Assembly (NCBI RefSeq): GCF_003718735.1
Contig: NZ_CP033460.1
Span: forward strand, 310,001 to 374,000
Length of the DNA: 64,000 bases
Direction: 5' to 3'
Source: Staphylococcus debuckii
GTDB taxonomy: Bacteria; Bacillota; Bacilli; Staphylococcales; Staphylococcaceae
Part shown: positions 34,278 through 43,661 of the stretch, one piece after another
Position numbering within the stretch: position 1 is the stretch's first letter
How the letters are laid out: each line of letters opens with the position of its first letter
Translations under genes and position numbers: made by a program
The notes under the pieces: generated by a model
Databases searched by the model: none
The model's input: the letters and a program-made list of their open reading frames with translations, nothing else
What the model was told of the DNA's origin: nothing

Positions 34278-34844
34278 ATGAATAAACGTACACGATCTCC
34301 GCGAACTACGATTCTCTGGATTATTTTAGGGATAATTGGACTCGCAATAATAATAGGCATAGTATATTTTGTATTTATGAATTCAAGTGATAAAAATAAT
34401 AACTATAATGCAGAAAAACGTGAAACAAAGCAACAGAGACCTAGCCATAAGAAAGTCACTATTAATGTTAATTCACCAGAATTCATTCAAGAGTTTATGC
34501 AAACACCGCAAACAGAAGGATACAAAGGGTTTAAAATCGGGACTTCAAAAAAAGAGATAGAAAAGAAGTTTGGTAAATCAGATGGAACGAGAGAAATTAA
34601 CGGTAACGATGCCCGGCAGTATGGTGATATGGCCGTAACGTATAACCATGATGATAAAGTGGATCATGTCTATGTGACACCGAATCAAATGACTAAAAAA
34701 GCCTTTACTGATGTTCATAATGAACCAGGCGCAATCAGGGGAGATATTTGGTTCTATGAAACAAACATTTACGATGGTTTCAGTATTAAAGTATTTACAA
34801 GTCGTCAATACATTAAAGCGATAGAAAATGTACCTCAGACGTAA
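34278..34844 (+). CDS. Membrane-anchored protein with conserved extracellular domain
   Basis: A 188-residue protein with a short basic cytoplasmic start, one membrane helix (about 11-35, ILWIILGIIGLAIIIGIVYF) and an extracellular domain (about 60-185). That domain is clearly related to residues 118-245 of the zinc-ribbon protein at 56316-57056; shared stretches include EGYKGFKIG/NGYEGFYIG, DMAVTYN/NMAVSYD, VDHVYV/VDHVFV and VKAIENI-like ends. I do not recognise a named family. An AAGGGG site precedes the ATG. It is followed by a large helicase gene on the same strand, about 100 bases on. Confidence 0.7.
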   Translation: MNKRTRSPRTTILWIILGIIGLAIIIGIVYFVFMNSSDKNNNYNAEKRETKQQRPSHKKVTINVNSPEFIQEFMQTPQTEGYKGFKIGTSKKEIEKKFGKSDGTREINGNDARQYGDMAVTYNHDDKVDHVYVTPNQMTKKAFTDVHNEPGAIRGDIWFYETNIYDGFSIKVFTSRQYIKAIENVPQT

Positions 34845-34946
34845 GTGAATAGTCGGACGTTTAGGAAAGGCATACAAATGAAGCGAAATGATTGTTAATA
34901 TATAAGATAACGAATCAAATTTTCACTTGAACTAGGGGGCAGGTTG

Positions 34947-37900
34947 ATGAACAACTTAGTACAAAATACTTTATCGGCTTGGGCATTAATAGAAACTTTA
35001 CAACCGGGTGAAGTTGAAGGTATTGATGATTACTTAGATAGTAAGATATTTGAACAGAAAGAAAAACACAAAATAATTCATAACTTCGAAGAATTTAAAC
35101 CTTTATGGGAAAATGAAAAATATCAACTCAATGAATTTGCTTTAAAAAAGGGACAATTACAATTTCAAATTTATCGGTATTGCTTTAAATTCGGAGAAAT
35201 TGAAAAAGCCTTGCGTAAGATGTTCGAAGACGAAGAAATTTATAACGAGAGCCAAACAATTTGTTATGGTTATACTTTCAAAGTAGATGAGCAAGGAAAG
35301 GTATTAACGGATACGATTTATGTTCCTATGCTGATGAGCGCTATGAAAAGTATTAAGAAAGATCAAAACTCGAATATTGAACAAGAATATCTTCATAATA
35401 TAGAGCGTTTTAAAATGGAATGTGAAGAAATCCTAGGAGATAATGTTTTAAACCAACTCAGACTTGCGAAAATGGATGAGCGATACCTTAAATACTTTGC
35501 TAAATACGAAACTGCATTTTCACAATTCTTCAAACATGTCATTGCTATCAGATACGTGAAACCTGAAGAACAAACAGATGAACTTAACAGCTTTTACCTT
35601 ACGGATATTGAAGAAGCTAAATCGTCTCCTAATGCTGCGCTTACACAATATATCGAAGGCTTACCTGATAAAGAGAAGCAAGAAATCGATGAAAATCGAC
35701 CATTGATTGAAGAGATACTGCAACCAGAAAATTATCCAGACGGCAGATGGCCTTCATTGGTAGAACATCGTCTTTCTCTTATGCAGCAAGTAGCTGTCAA
35801 TCAAATTACAGGCGGTCAGAATAAAATTAATTCGGTAAATGGCCCGCCAGGAACGGGTAAAACAACGTTGTTAAAAGATATTTTTGCGCACAATATTGTT
35901 GAAAGAGCCAAAGAACTCGTCAAACTGTCTCGCCCTAGCAAAGCTTTTAAATATGAGCAAATTCATGAAACAGATAAATTTAAAACGGCTTTCTTAAATG
36001 AAAATCTTACTACTTTCAAAATGGTAGTAGCTTCAAGTAACAATGGGGCTGTAGAAAATATCTCTAAAGACTTGCCTAAAATAGAAGAAGTGTTGCGAAG
36101 AGACAAATCATCACAATTTCCTGAGTATGAAGAAGCCTATCAACAAGCCGCTGAAAAATTAGAAGATTTCAGTGTGCTAGCTGAAAAAATTATAGAGGAA
36201 CCTGCCTGGAGTCTATTCTCTGGAACTTTTGGTAAAAAGAAAAATATTGATGCAGCAATGAAATATATCTTAACTGATAAAGAAGATACTTTAGTAAAAA
36301 CGTTGCTTCAATTAAATAATGAATTAGATGTTAATCAAGAGTGGAAAGATGCTAAGAAAGAATTTAATCAAACCCTACAAAAAATTTCAGCGTTGAAACA
36401 AGAAATAAAAGAAGGTATGAAATTCAATGCTGAATACCAATCAATTAAGACTAACATTCATAATTTATTAAAAGAAAAAGAATATAACAATCAATTAAAA
36501 ACGCAACTGGAAACTGAACTCACACAATTAAATGAGCAGAAAGCAACTGCAGAGAATCAGTTACAGGAGAAACAAGATAGAGTAGCAAATCTAGAAAAAC
36601 AGATGGAATTACAAAACAAACAAGTATCCTTTGCTGATAAACTGAAAAACCTATTTAAAGGGCATCCTGAAACTGAAGCACATAATAATCATCATGATAA
36701 ACTTGTGCAGCTTTTAGAGGAAAAGGAAAAACTATACGATACAAAAGAGAAGATTGCTTCTAAAATTCAAGAGCAAGAAGTAAAACAACAAGATAATGAA
36801 ACACATTTAAACAAAATCGACCAAGAATTAACAACGTTAGAAAGTAAAAATAGAAATTTCACAGACTTTAGGGAACAAAATGGCAACATTCAATTTTCTG
36901 ACGATGCATTCTGGCAAAAAGACAACTATAAAGTTCGCCAAGAAAAAGTATTAAATACTTCAGATGAGTTGCAATTTTATAGAGGATTATTATTTATTCA
37001 AGCTATGTGTCTACATCGATTGTTACTCATCGGAAATGCGAAAGCGATTCAATCAGCACTCTATGATTTCATTCGACGCAATGAATATATAAAATCTGCG
37101 CCGATCAAGGTAGAAAATGCCTGGAATGTACTTCATCTCGTCTATCCAGTGATTAGCACAACTTTCGCCAGCTTCAGAAACATGTACCGCACTATGCCGC
37201 AAGACTTTATAGATTACATATATATTGATGAAGCGGGTCAAGCTATTCCTCAGGCAGCAGTAGGGGCGATTCAGCGATCGCGTAATGTAGTAGCAGTTGG
37301 AGATCCAATCCAAATTGAACCTGTAGTAACTTTGGATCATAATCTTATTAACTCTGTACGCAAAGCCTTTAATGTACCTGAAAGATTAGTCAGCGCCGAA
37401 GCCTCTGTACAAAGTCTCGCAGATAACGCAAACACTTATGGATATTGGAAGGGGAATGCATCTGGCGATAAGGAATGGATAGGTATACCGCTGTGGGTAC
37501 ATAGAAGATGCTTGAATCCTATGTTTACTATTAGTAATAAAATTGCATATGAAGAGAAGATGGTATTACCGGCTTATATTGAAAAGAATCCAGGCCAATC
37601 TTCTTGGGTGGATGTAAAGGGTAAAGCCGAACCTAAACAATTTGTTAAAGTGCAAGGAGAGCAAGTAGTGAAGGACTTAGCTGAAGATTGGAAAGCAGCT
37701 TTAGAAAAAGGAGAAGCATCGCCGAGTTCCTTTGTGATTTCTCCATTCACTAAGGTCAAAAGTGAAATTCAGAAACTCGCACGCAATCAGTTGCCTAGTG
37801 AAGTAGGAGTAGATAACCAAACAATTAACAAGTGGGTAGGACTTTCTATAGGAACAGTTCATACTTTTCAAGGAAAAGAAGCGGATAAAGTTTATTTTGT

Positions 37901-38069
37901 GACAGGTACTGATGAAGACCAGAATGGCGCTATCAAATGGTCATGCCAGAAACCAAACTTGATTAACGTCGCAGTCACGCGTGCTAAAAAAGAATTTATC
38001 ATTGTTGGCGATAAAGAAAGAATCAGTAAACTTGAATATTACGATGTTGTCGCAGAACAAGTAGAATAA
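34947..38069 (+). CDS. Large SF1 (Upf1-like) helicase with coiled-coil insertion
   Basis: A 1040-residue protein. The N-terminal region (about 1-280) is of unknown fold. Walker A GPPGTGKTTLL lies near 300, a long coiled coil rich in Glu, Lys and Gln spans about 470-640, Walker B is in YIDEAGQAIPQA near 757-768, and VGDPIQIEP near 785-793 is motif III. Motifs V and VI are VHTFQGKEADKVYF near 970 and NVAVTRAKKEF near 1007. This is the DNA2/NAM7/Upf1 branch of superfamily 1, acting on RNA or DNA. Large helicases of this kind occur both as core genes and in defence loci; the role is not evident. The ATG at 34947 after AGGGGG is preferred over TTG at 34944. Confidence 0.85.
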   Translation: MNNLVQNTLSAWALIETLQPGEVEGIDDYLDSKIFEQKEKHKIIHNFEEFKPLWENEKYQLNEFALKKGQLQFQIYRYCFKFGEIEKALRKMFEDEEIYNESQTICYGYTFKVDEQGKVLTDTIYVPMLMSAMKSIKKDQNSNIEQEYLHNIERFKMECEEILGDNVLNQLRLAKMDERYLKYFAKYETAFSQFFKHVIAIRYVKPEEQTDELNSFYLTDIEEAKSSPNAALTQYIEGLPDKEKQEIDENRPLIEEILQPENYPDGRWPSLVEHRLSLMQQVAVNQITGGQNKINSVNGPPGTGKTTLLKDIFAHNIVERAKELVKLSRPSKAFKYEQIHETDKFKTAFLNENLTTFKMVVASSNNGAVENISKDLPKIEEVLRRDKSSQFPEYEEAYQQAAEKLEDFSVLAEKIIEEPAWSLFSGTFGKKKNIDAAMKYILTDKEDTLVKTLLQLNNELDVNQEWKDAKKEFNQTLQKISALKQEIKEGMKFNAEYQSIKTNIHNLLKEKEYNNQLKTQLETELTQLNEQKATAENQLQEKQDRVANLEKQMELQNKQVSFADKLKNLFKGHPETEAHNNHHDKLVQLLEEKEKLYDTKEKIASKIQEQEVKQQDNETHLNKIDQELTTLESKNRNFTDFREQNGNIQFSDDAFWQKDNYKVRQEKVLNTSDELQFYRGLLFIQAMCLHRLLLIGNAKAIQSALYDFIRRNEYIKSAPIKVENAWNVLHLVYPVISTTFASFRNMYRTMPQDFIDYIYIDEAGQAIPQAAVGAIQRSRNVVAVGDPIQIEPVVTLDHNLINSVRKAFNVPERLVSAEASVQSLADNANTYGYWKGNASGDKEWIGIPLWVHRRCLNPMFTISNKIAYEEKMVLPAYIEKNPGQSSWVDVKGKAEPKQFVKVQGEQVVKDLAEDWKAALEKGEASPSSFVISPFTKVKSEIQKLARNQLPSEVGVDNQTINKWVGLSIGTVHTFQGKEADKVYFVTGTDEDQNGAIKWSCQKPNLINVAVTRAKKEFIIVGDKERISKLEYYDVVAEQVE

Positions 38070-38072
38070 AAT

Positions 38073-38115
38073 AAATCCTGAAAATCAGAGTGGTCATCTG
38101 ATTTTCAGGATTTTT
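38073..38115. terminator. Bidirectional terminator after the helicase
   Basis: AATCCTGAAAATCAGA pairs perfectly with TCTGATTTTCAGGATT around a seven-base loop, followed by TTT. It lies between the convergent helicase and TIM-barrel genes. Confidence 0.85.
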
Positions 38116-38119
38116 CACT

Positions 38120-38782
38120 TTAATTAATATAATCATAAACTTTATCAATTTGTTCTGAGAAAGTCCCCCTCAATTTATTATCAAAGAAGGCGCTGCCTAC
38201 CGTAATCGCCCATGGAGAAATAGCTTTAATTACATCCAATTTTTCATAGGTATCTAAACTGCCTGCGATACACACAGGTAATTCTAGTTTCGTCACGAAG
38301 GTATGAATGAGTTCAACAGGATCTCCAACATAGCGATAACCTAGCAAATCGAAACCAAAGACGCCGTGTGAGGAATGAAATTTAGCTTCATTAACGATGT
38401 CTTCAATATTTCCTTTTAAAATAGAAGGTCGGTCAGTAATTTCTCCTGCAAAAGGCATATATTTTAAATTGTGGTTGATACAAAATTCATTTACCGATGG
38501 GAAAAACTTGGTTCCCATTAAAATATCACAACCGCAATCAACTGCTAATTGAGCCCCTTCCAAACATTCTGGTTCTGTATATTCTACAATTTCTAAGAAG
38601 GTAGTCTTTCCGCATTGTTTCATATAAGCAAAAAGATTTTTCATCTCTTCAATAGATATCCCTTTATCTTTAAATCCCCAATACTTAGCCTTTGAATCTT
38701 TACAAGCTTCGAAAATATCATGTGCATTTTCAACGGTGTAATCATTATGCGTCAACATTACTATTAGTTCACTCTTACTCAT
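38120..38782 (-). CDS. TIM-barrel protein of unknown function
   Basis: A 220-residue soluble protein with a TIM-barrel pattern. VEYTEPECLEGAQLAVDCGCD near 66-86, ILMGTKFFPS near 86-95, and the C-terminal phosphate-binding type loops CIAGSLDTYEKLDVI near 171-185 and AITVGSAFF near 192-200 resemble phosphosugar epimerases and aldolases. No catalytic motif that fixes a reaction is recognised. A GAGAGGG site precedes the ATG. It is transcribed alone, back to back with the YqeG-VanW pair. Confidence 0.65.
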   Translation of the reverse strand: MSKSELIVMLTHNDYTVENAHDIFEACKDSKAKYWGFKDKGISIEEMKNLFAYMKQCGKTTFLEIVEYTEPECLEGAQLAVDCGCDILMGTKFFPSVNEFCINHNLKYMPFAGEITDRPSILKGNIEDIVNEAKFHSSHGVFGFDLLGYRYVGDPVELIHTFVTKLELPVCIAGSLDTYEKLDVIKAISPWAITVGSAFFDNKLRGTFSEQIDKVYDYIN

Positions 38783-39000
38783 TTCATCCCAAACCCTCTC
38801 TTTATAAAATAATGTTATGACCTATGATAATTATTTGTGATTTTAATTATTTTTTGATATACGAATGTATAAATTAGATAAATAATAATTAATTGAAAAC
38901 TGATTGACAGTTGTGTAAAGAAAGTTTACACTTATACATATTATTTTGCAACGCATATTAATAAAAAAATAACTTGGAGTAAAATTAGGGAGGGCGCCAA

Positions 39001-39522
39001 TTGTTTAGACTGATTTATCCTTATGCCTATTTAGACAGTGTTTTTGATATTGATTATGAGAAATTGAGCGACTTGGGCTATAAAGCAATCATTTTTGATA
39101 TCGACAGCACACTCGTGCCACATGGCGCTGATACAACAGATGAGATTGATGAATTATTTAGTTATATTCATAACTTAGGCTTCAAGACATTATTTCTTTC
39201 AAATAATAGTGCAGAACGTATTCAAGATTTCAACAGAAATATCAACAGTTTATTTATTCCAATGGCAAATAAGCCGCATAAACCCAATTATTTGAAAGCA
39301 ATTGAAATGTTAGACGTGAATAAAGATGAAGTTGTGCTGGTTGGAGATCAATTATTTACAGATGTCCTTGGCGCAAATTTGTGCGGGATAAAGAGTATTT
39401 TAGTGAAATACCTCTTGCATGAGCATGAACAACATCTAGCAATCGGCAAGAAACGGCAAGTAGAAAAGGTGCTACTCAAATTCTACAAACAAAGATTTCC
39501 TAATATTAAAAAAATGAGGTGA
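39001..39522 (+). CDS. YqeG family HAD-IIIA phosphatase
   Basis: A 173-residue HAD superfamily hydrolase. Motif I IFDIDSTLVPHG near 31-42 has the nucleophile aspartate, TLFLSNNSAER near 61-71 is motif II, KPHKPNYLKA near 91-100 motif III, and VLVGDQLFTDVLGAN near 113-127 motif IV. The closest family is YqeG/PGP phosphatases, which dephosphorylate phosphatidylglycerophosphate or related substrates. TTG is the start, after AGGGAGGGCG. It overlaps the ribosome binding site of the following VanW gene. Confidence 0.85.
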   Translation: MFRLIYPYAYLDSVFDIDYEKLSDLGYKAIIFDIDSTLVPHGADTTDEIDELFSYIHNLGFKTLFLSNNSAERIQDFNRNINSLFIPMANKPHKPNYLKAIEMLDVNKDEVVLVGDQLFTDVLGANLCGIKSILVKYLLHEHEQHLAIGKKRQVEKVLLKFYKQRFPNIKKMR

Positions 39523-39527
39523 ACAAG

Positions 39528-40355
39528 TTGGCTAAAAAAAGAAAGTTATTAAGTGAAGTACATCCTGTATTTTATACGCTTGCTACTAAGAAGGGTATTA
39601 TCAAAAGAAATCTTGATGATTTATTCCAACGTAAAAAATTCTCGCAAGTCAGATCAAACGATTTGCTGCCTAATATTGTGTCTCAAAATTCCTCTAATTT
39701 AATCAAAACAGGTAAAGGCATCGATCCAGTTCTACAAGAAAACAAAGCTTACAATATTGAACTGGCGTCCTCAAAAATTGATAAACTGATTATTCGACCA
39801 GGAGAAGAATTTTCATTTTGGAATCTAGTAGGAAAAATCAATCGTAAAAATGGTTACAGAGATGGCCGCGTGATTATAAACAATAAAATTCAAGCTGGCA
39901 CTGGCGGAGGGTTATGCAACTTGGCTAATACCATCCATTTATTAGTTTTACATAGTCCGCTTACTATTACCGAATTCCATAATCATTCTGATGCCTTGGC
40001 GCCGGATCCTGGAGAGCGTAAACCTTTTGCTACAGGAACGTCGATTTCATACAACTATGTGGATTACCGTTTTAAAAATGAAACTGATCAAAATATCCAA
40101 CTTAGAGTATGGTGTGAAGACAAGAAACTTTTAGGCGAATTACGTAGTGAAAGAGTATTTCCATGGACTTACCAACTTGTTGAAGAAAATCATCATTTCG
40201 CAAAAGAAGGCGAAAAGTACTATCGTATTTCGACAATCTATAAAGAAACTCAAAATCGTGATAACTCAGAAGTATTGAAAAAGGAATTGATTTTAAATAA
40301 TCACTCTGAAGTCTTATTCGACTACGATTTGATTCCGAAAGAATTAATCAGATAA
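39528..40355 (+). CDS. VanW family protein
   Basis: A 275-residue protein whose central region (about 85-190) carries the VanW domain: IRPGEEFSFWNLVGKINRKNGY, GGGLCNLANTIHLLVLHSPL and ERHNHSD-like EFHNHSDALAPDPGERKPFA. VanW occurs in some glycopeptide-resistance clusters and in many envelope contexts; its function is unknown. No signal peptide is visible. GTG at 39519 overlaps the preceding stop and the GAGGTG ribosome binding site; TTG at 39528 is well spaced and is preferred. It is coupled to the phosphatase gene. Confidence 0.83.
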   Translation: MAKKRKLLSEVHPVFYTLATKKGIIKRNLDDLFQRKKFSQVRSNDLLPNIVSQNSSNLIKTGKGIDPVLQENKAYNIELASSKIDKLIIRPGEEFSFWNLVGKINRKNGYRDGRVIINNKIQAGTGGGLCNLANTIHLLVLHSPLTITEFHNHSDALAPDPGERKPFATGTSISYNYVDYRFKNETDQNIQLRVWCEDKKLLGELRSERVFPWTYQLVEENHHFAKEGEKYYRISTIYKETQNRDNSEVLKKELILNNHSEVLFDYDLIPKELIR

Positions 40356-40364
40356 CCCAAAATT

Positions 40365-40412
40365 AAACCACCTTGAACTTTAGACCGCTATCCAAGGTTC
40401 AGGGTGGTTTTC
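40365..40412 (+). terminator. Terminator after the VanW gene
   Basis: AAACCACCTTGAAC and GTTCAGGGTGGTTT form a hairpin with one mismatch and TTTTC after it. It overlaps the 3' end of the convergent TetR gene. Confidence 0.65.
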
Positions 40413-40970
40413 TTCAGCTAATAAATGTAAGACTTTCAAAATGTCTTTTTTGTTGATATGACCTACTTGCTTCTTCAATATTTCAATAAACTGTTCTGCT
40501 GGAATATGATTTTCTGGATGCAGCCAATTTAAGAACATATTGATAATGCCTGCTAAATGATATGTGGTAATTAATCTGTCATCCGGACTATTGATATAAA
40601 TACCGTCCATGTTCAGTATGCGAAATTGCATTTGGGTCAGATATTTCAGTACTACATTATACAAGCCGAGTTCCATCACTTCTAATACGTAAGTGCAATT
40701 GGTAAAGATATAGTGATAGACTTCTGTCTCACTGCTGCCGTTTTCAATCAACGTAGTAATATGCCTTAAATCTGTTTCTAATTGTTGGATTACGATGTCT
40801 TCTTTGTTTTCATAGTTGCGGTAAAAGGTGGAACGGTTGATTCCGGCTTTGGTGCAAATCTTCGTGATGGTAATCTTTTCAAAGGTTTCTTTTTCCAATA
40901 AGAGCATGAGGGCTTGGAATACCCATTCTTGGGTGCCGCTCTTCTCTAAATTGACTCTCTGGTTGTGCAA
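40380..40970 (-). CDS. TetR/AcrR family regulator
   Basis: About 196 residues, with a TetR helix-turn-helix (EKITITKICTKAGINRSTFY, then RNYENKEDI) in the N-terminal quarter and a helical ligand domain after it. The open frame extends upstream to TTG at 41051 without a ribosome binding site. TTG at 40970 follows GGGGTG at good spacing and places the HTH at the usual distance from the N-terminus, so it is chosen here. It is divergent from the GH3 beta-glucosidase and is its likely regulator. Confidence 0.82.
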   Translation of the reverse strand: MHNQRVNLEKSGTQEWVFQALMLLLEKETFEKITITKICTKAGINRSTFYRNYENKEDIVIQQLETDLRHITTLIENGSSETEVYHYIFTNCTYVLEVMELGLYNVVLKYLTQMQFRILNMDGIYINSPDDRLITTYHLAGIINMFLNWLHPENHIPAEQFIEILKKQVGHINKKDILKVLHLLAEENHPEPWIAV

Positions 40971-41106
40971 CAAATCACCCCGTTTTGTGGATTTTGGCTG
41001 GATAGCGCCGTCTTTGAATTGAATCTCTGCATGTTTGTCTCTATACTTCAAAGTGTAAAGATAGATAGTGCCTTATGACTTAATTATAAACAAGGTGGAG
41101 ATGACA

Positions 41107-43350
41107 ATGAAACAAGTAGCAGATTACAGAGCACAATTGGAGCAATTATCGTTAGAGGATAAAGCGACATTATTAACAGGTGAGAACTTTTGGAATACTG
41201 CGAAAGTATCAGATGTAAATGAAATTTTACTGTCAGACGGCCCATCAGGCATTCGTAAACAGACAGAAGGCGGAGATGCGCTAGGATTAACAGGCAGTGT
41301 GGAGACGATTGCGTTCCCATGCTTAGCGTTGATCGCGAGTACTTTTGATAAAGATTTGTTACGCAAATATGGGGAATATTTAGGACAAATTGCCAAGGCG
41401 GAGAAGGTCAATGTATTGCTTGGACCAGGTATGAATATCAAACGCAGTCCGCTTGCTGGACGTAACTTTGAGTATCTTTCTGAAGATCCGTTCTTAACTG
41501 CAGAGTTGGCGATTCAATATATTAATGGTGTGGAATCTCAAGGTATTGGCACAAGTCCAAAACACTTTGCAGCGAATAATAGAGAGAACGAACGATTTAC
41601 TTCTTCTTCTAATATCCAACCGCGTGCCTTGCATGAAATCTATTTGAGTGCGTTTAAGCGTGTGGTAGAAGAGGCACAACCTGCTACAATTATGAATTCT
41701 TATAATAAAGTGAATCATGTTTTAGTTGCTGAAAATCAATACTTATTGACGGATTTATTGAGAAGTCAATGGAATTATGACGGTCTAGTCGTATCTGATT
41801 GGGGTGCCGTGAAAGATCGCGTGAAATCATTGCGTGCTGGCCTGGATTTAGAAATGCCGGGTCAACCAGATTATTCTATTCCACAAGTCGTGGAAGCAGT
41901 GAGAAGCGGCAAATTGGACGAGGCCCTCGTTGATCGTTCTGTCTTACGTTTATTGAAATTAATTGATAAATATACATTAGAAGGCAAAGCGCCAAATTAT
42001 AATAAAGACAATTATCATGAATTTGCACGTACTATCGCAGCGCAAAGTATTGTGTTGTTACAAAATGAAGATCACATTTTACCGTTGAAAAGTGAAAGCA
42101 GCAAAGCGGTAATTGGTGCATTTGCGAAACATCCTAGATACCAAGCGGGCGGTTCAAGTAAGGTAAATGCTTATAAAGTAGTGACACCATTCGATGACTT
42201 GAAAGAAGTGTATGGTGATTTCGCTTACGCTGATGGTTACGAATTTGAAAATCTAGACGCTAACCAACAGTTGATTGATGAAGCAGTAGAAGCGGCGAAA
42301 GGCAAAGATGAAGTCATCTTATTTGCAGGCTTCCCAGAAAATGTAGAGTCTGAAGGCTTTGACAAGACTTCTATCGCCTTGCCAGATAACCAAGTTGCAT
42401 TGATTGATGCTGTAGCGAAAGTGAATCCGAATATCGTAGTCGTACTACAAAACGGTAGCGTAGTCGCAACACCTTGGAGACACCAAGTGAAAGGATTAGT
42501 TGAAACTTACTTAGCAGGTGAAGCGGTCGGAGAAGCTACTGCAGATGTACTTTCCGGTAAAGTGAACCCATCTGGTAAATTGGCAGAAACTTTCCCAGAA
42601 CGCATTCAAGACACACCATCTTACTTGACGTTCAACCGCAGCACTGAAGAAGAGAACTACATGGAAGGTATCTTTGTCGGCTACCGTTACTATGCGACGA
42701 AAGATCTGCCGGTCGCATTCCCATTCGGCCACGGCTTGAGCTATACCGACTTCGAATATACAGACAGTAAAGTGAACGTCGATAACGATAAAGACCAAAT
42801 TCAAATCGACGTAACCGTCAAAAATGTTGGTTCAGTGCAAGGTGCTGAAGTGGTGCAAGTCTACTTGCAAAACCGTGCGAGCAACATTGAGATGGCCGCG
42901 AGAGAGTTGAAAGCCTTCGAGAGAGTGGAACTAGAAGCGGGCGAAAGCAAAACAGTTAGTCTTGTTATTCCATTCGAACGCTTGAAATGGTATAATCCGC
43001 AAACAGACTTATGGCAAATTGATAACGGTGACTATACCGTGCATATCGGCAGCTCTGTTAATGACATTCATACACATCATGACTTTGAAATCACAAGTAT
43101 TGATGAGCCGCCAATCCAATTGTCATTAGACTCATCATTGAAAGATATCATCGACCTTCAAGACACATTATCTAAAGAAATTGATGAGTTCGGTTTCGAC
43201 GAAATGATTCATAAAATGACAAGCGAACCGAATTTGCGCGTGCTCGCAGAACCAGCACCAATTCGTATGCTCGTAATGTTCGGCTTGAAATTGAGCGACC
43301 TTGTGAAATTCGTTGAAAAATGTAACGTACGCTTGAAAACAGGCGAATAA
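41107..43350 (+). CDS. GH3 family beta-glucosidase
   Basis: A 747-residue glycoside hydrolase. The N-terminal TIM barrel includes ILLSDGPSGIRKQ near 40-52, SPKHFAANNRENER near 158-171, and the nucleophile aspartate in DGLVVSDWGAVKDR near 223-236. The second alpha/beta sandwich domain starts near 320, and a fibronectin type III-like C-terminal domain lies near 540-660. No signal peptide is seen, so it acts inside the cell on imported beta-glucosides or similar sugars. GGTGGAG is six bases before the ATG at 41107; an ATG at 41101 is too close. A hairpin repeat array follows. Confidence 0.92.
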   Translation: MKQVADYRAQLEQLSLEDKATLLTGENFWNTAKVSDVNEILLSDGPSGIRKQTEGGDALGLTGSVETIAFPCLALIASTFDKDLLRKYGEYLGQIAKAEKVNVLLGPGMNIKRSPLAGRNFEYLSEDPFLTAELAIQYINGVESQGIGTSPKHFAANNRENERFTSSSNIQPRALHEIYLSAFKRVVEEAQPATIMNSYNKVNHVLVAENQYLLTDLLRSQWNYDGLVVSDWGAVKDRVKSLRAGLDLEMPGQPDYSIPQVVEAVRSGKLDEALVDRSVLRLLKLIDKYTLEGKAPNYNKDNYHEFARTIAAQSIVLLQNEDHILPLKSESSKAVIGAFAKHPRYQAGGSSKVNAYKVVTPFDDLKEVYGDFAYADGYEFENLDANQQLIDEAVEAAKGKDEVILFAGFPENVESEGFDKTSIALPDNQVALIDAVAKVNPNIVVVLQNGSVVATPWRHQVKGLVETYLAGEAVGEATADVLSGKVNPSGKLAETFPERIQDTPSYLTFNRSTEEENYMEGIFVGYRYYATKDLPVAFPFGHGLSYTDFEYTDSKVNVDNDKDQIQIDVTVKNVGSVQGAEVVQVYLQNRASNIEMAARELKAFERVELEAGESKTVSLVIPFERLKWYNPQTDLWQIDNGDYTVHIGSSVNDIHTHHDFEITSIDEPPIQLSLDSSLKDIIDLQDTLSKEIDEFGFDEMIHKMTSEPNLRVLAEPAPIRMLVMFGLKLSDLVKFVEKCNVRLKTGE

Positions 43351-43379
43351 AGAGCGATTTGATAGAGATTGGTGGTTTT

Positions 43380-43584
43380 TCTAGACACTAGCGGAGAAGA
43401 AGTGTCTAGAAAAGGGCATAATCTGGACACTAGCGGAAAAGAAGTGTCTAGAAAACGGTGTAATCTGGACACTAGCGGAAAAGAAGTGTCTAGAAAACGG
43501 TGTACTGTAATCTAGACATTAGCAGAAAAGAAGTGTCTAGAAAGCGGTGTAATCTAGACACTTCTCAAAAATTAGTGTCTAAAA
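43380..43584. repeat. 42-bp hairpin repeat array (five units)
   Basis: Five units start at 43380, 43422, 43464, 43511 and 43553. Each has a dyad such as TCTAGACACT...AGTGTCTAGA (or TCTGGACACT) with a purine-rich loop, followed by an AAACGGTGTAAT-like linker. The period is 42 bases except for a 5-base insertion before unit 4. The same unit occurs twice at 50217-50289. The arrangement suggests a dispersed, locally expanded intergenic repeat. Confidence 0.85.
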
Positions 43585-43591
43585 TAATGAG

Positions 43592-43630
43592 AATCTGGAC
43601 ATTTCCATAGGGGAAATGCCCAGATTTTTT
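43592..43630 (+). terminator. Terminator after the repeat array
   Basis: AATCTGGACATTTCC and GGGAAATGCCCAGATT form a hairpin followed by seven T. The first arm resembles the start of the adjacent repeat unit, so the repeats may derive from it or the reverse. Confidence 0.75.
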
Positions 43631-43661
43631 TACATATTAGAAAGCTCCATGTTCTCCAATT

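Noticed and set aside
38783..39000. Small RNA or riboswitch between the TIM-barrel and YqeG genes
   Set aside because: The region is AT-rich with no stable hairpin or known aptamer pattern; it is adequately explained as two divergent promoters.
43380..43584. CRISPR-like array
   Set aside because: Units are self-complementary hairpins at a 42-base period with nearly identical linkers. There are no unique spacers and no cas genes.
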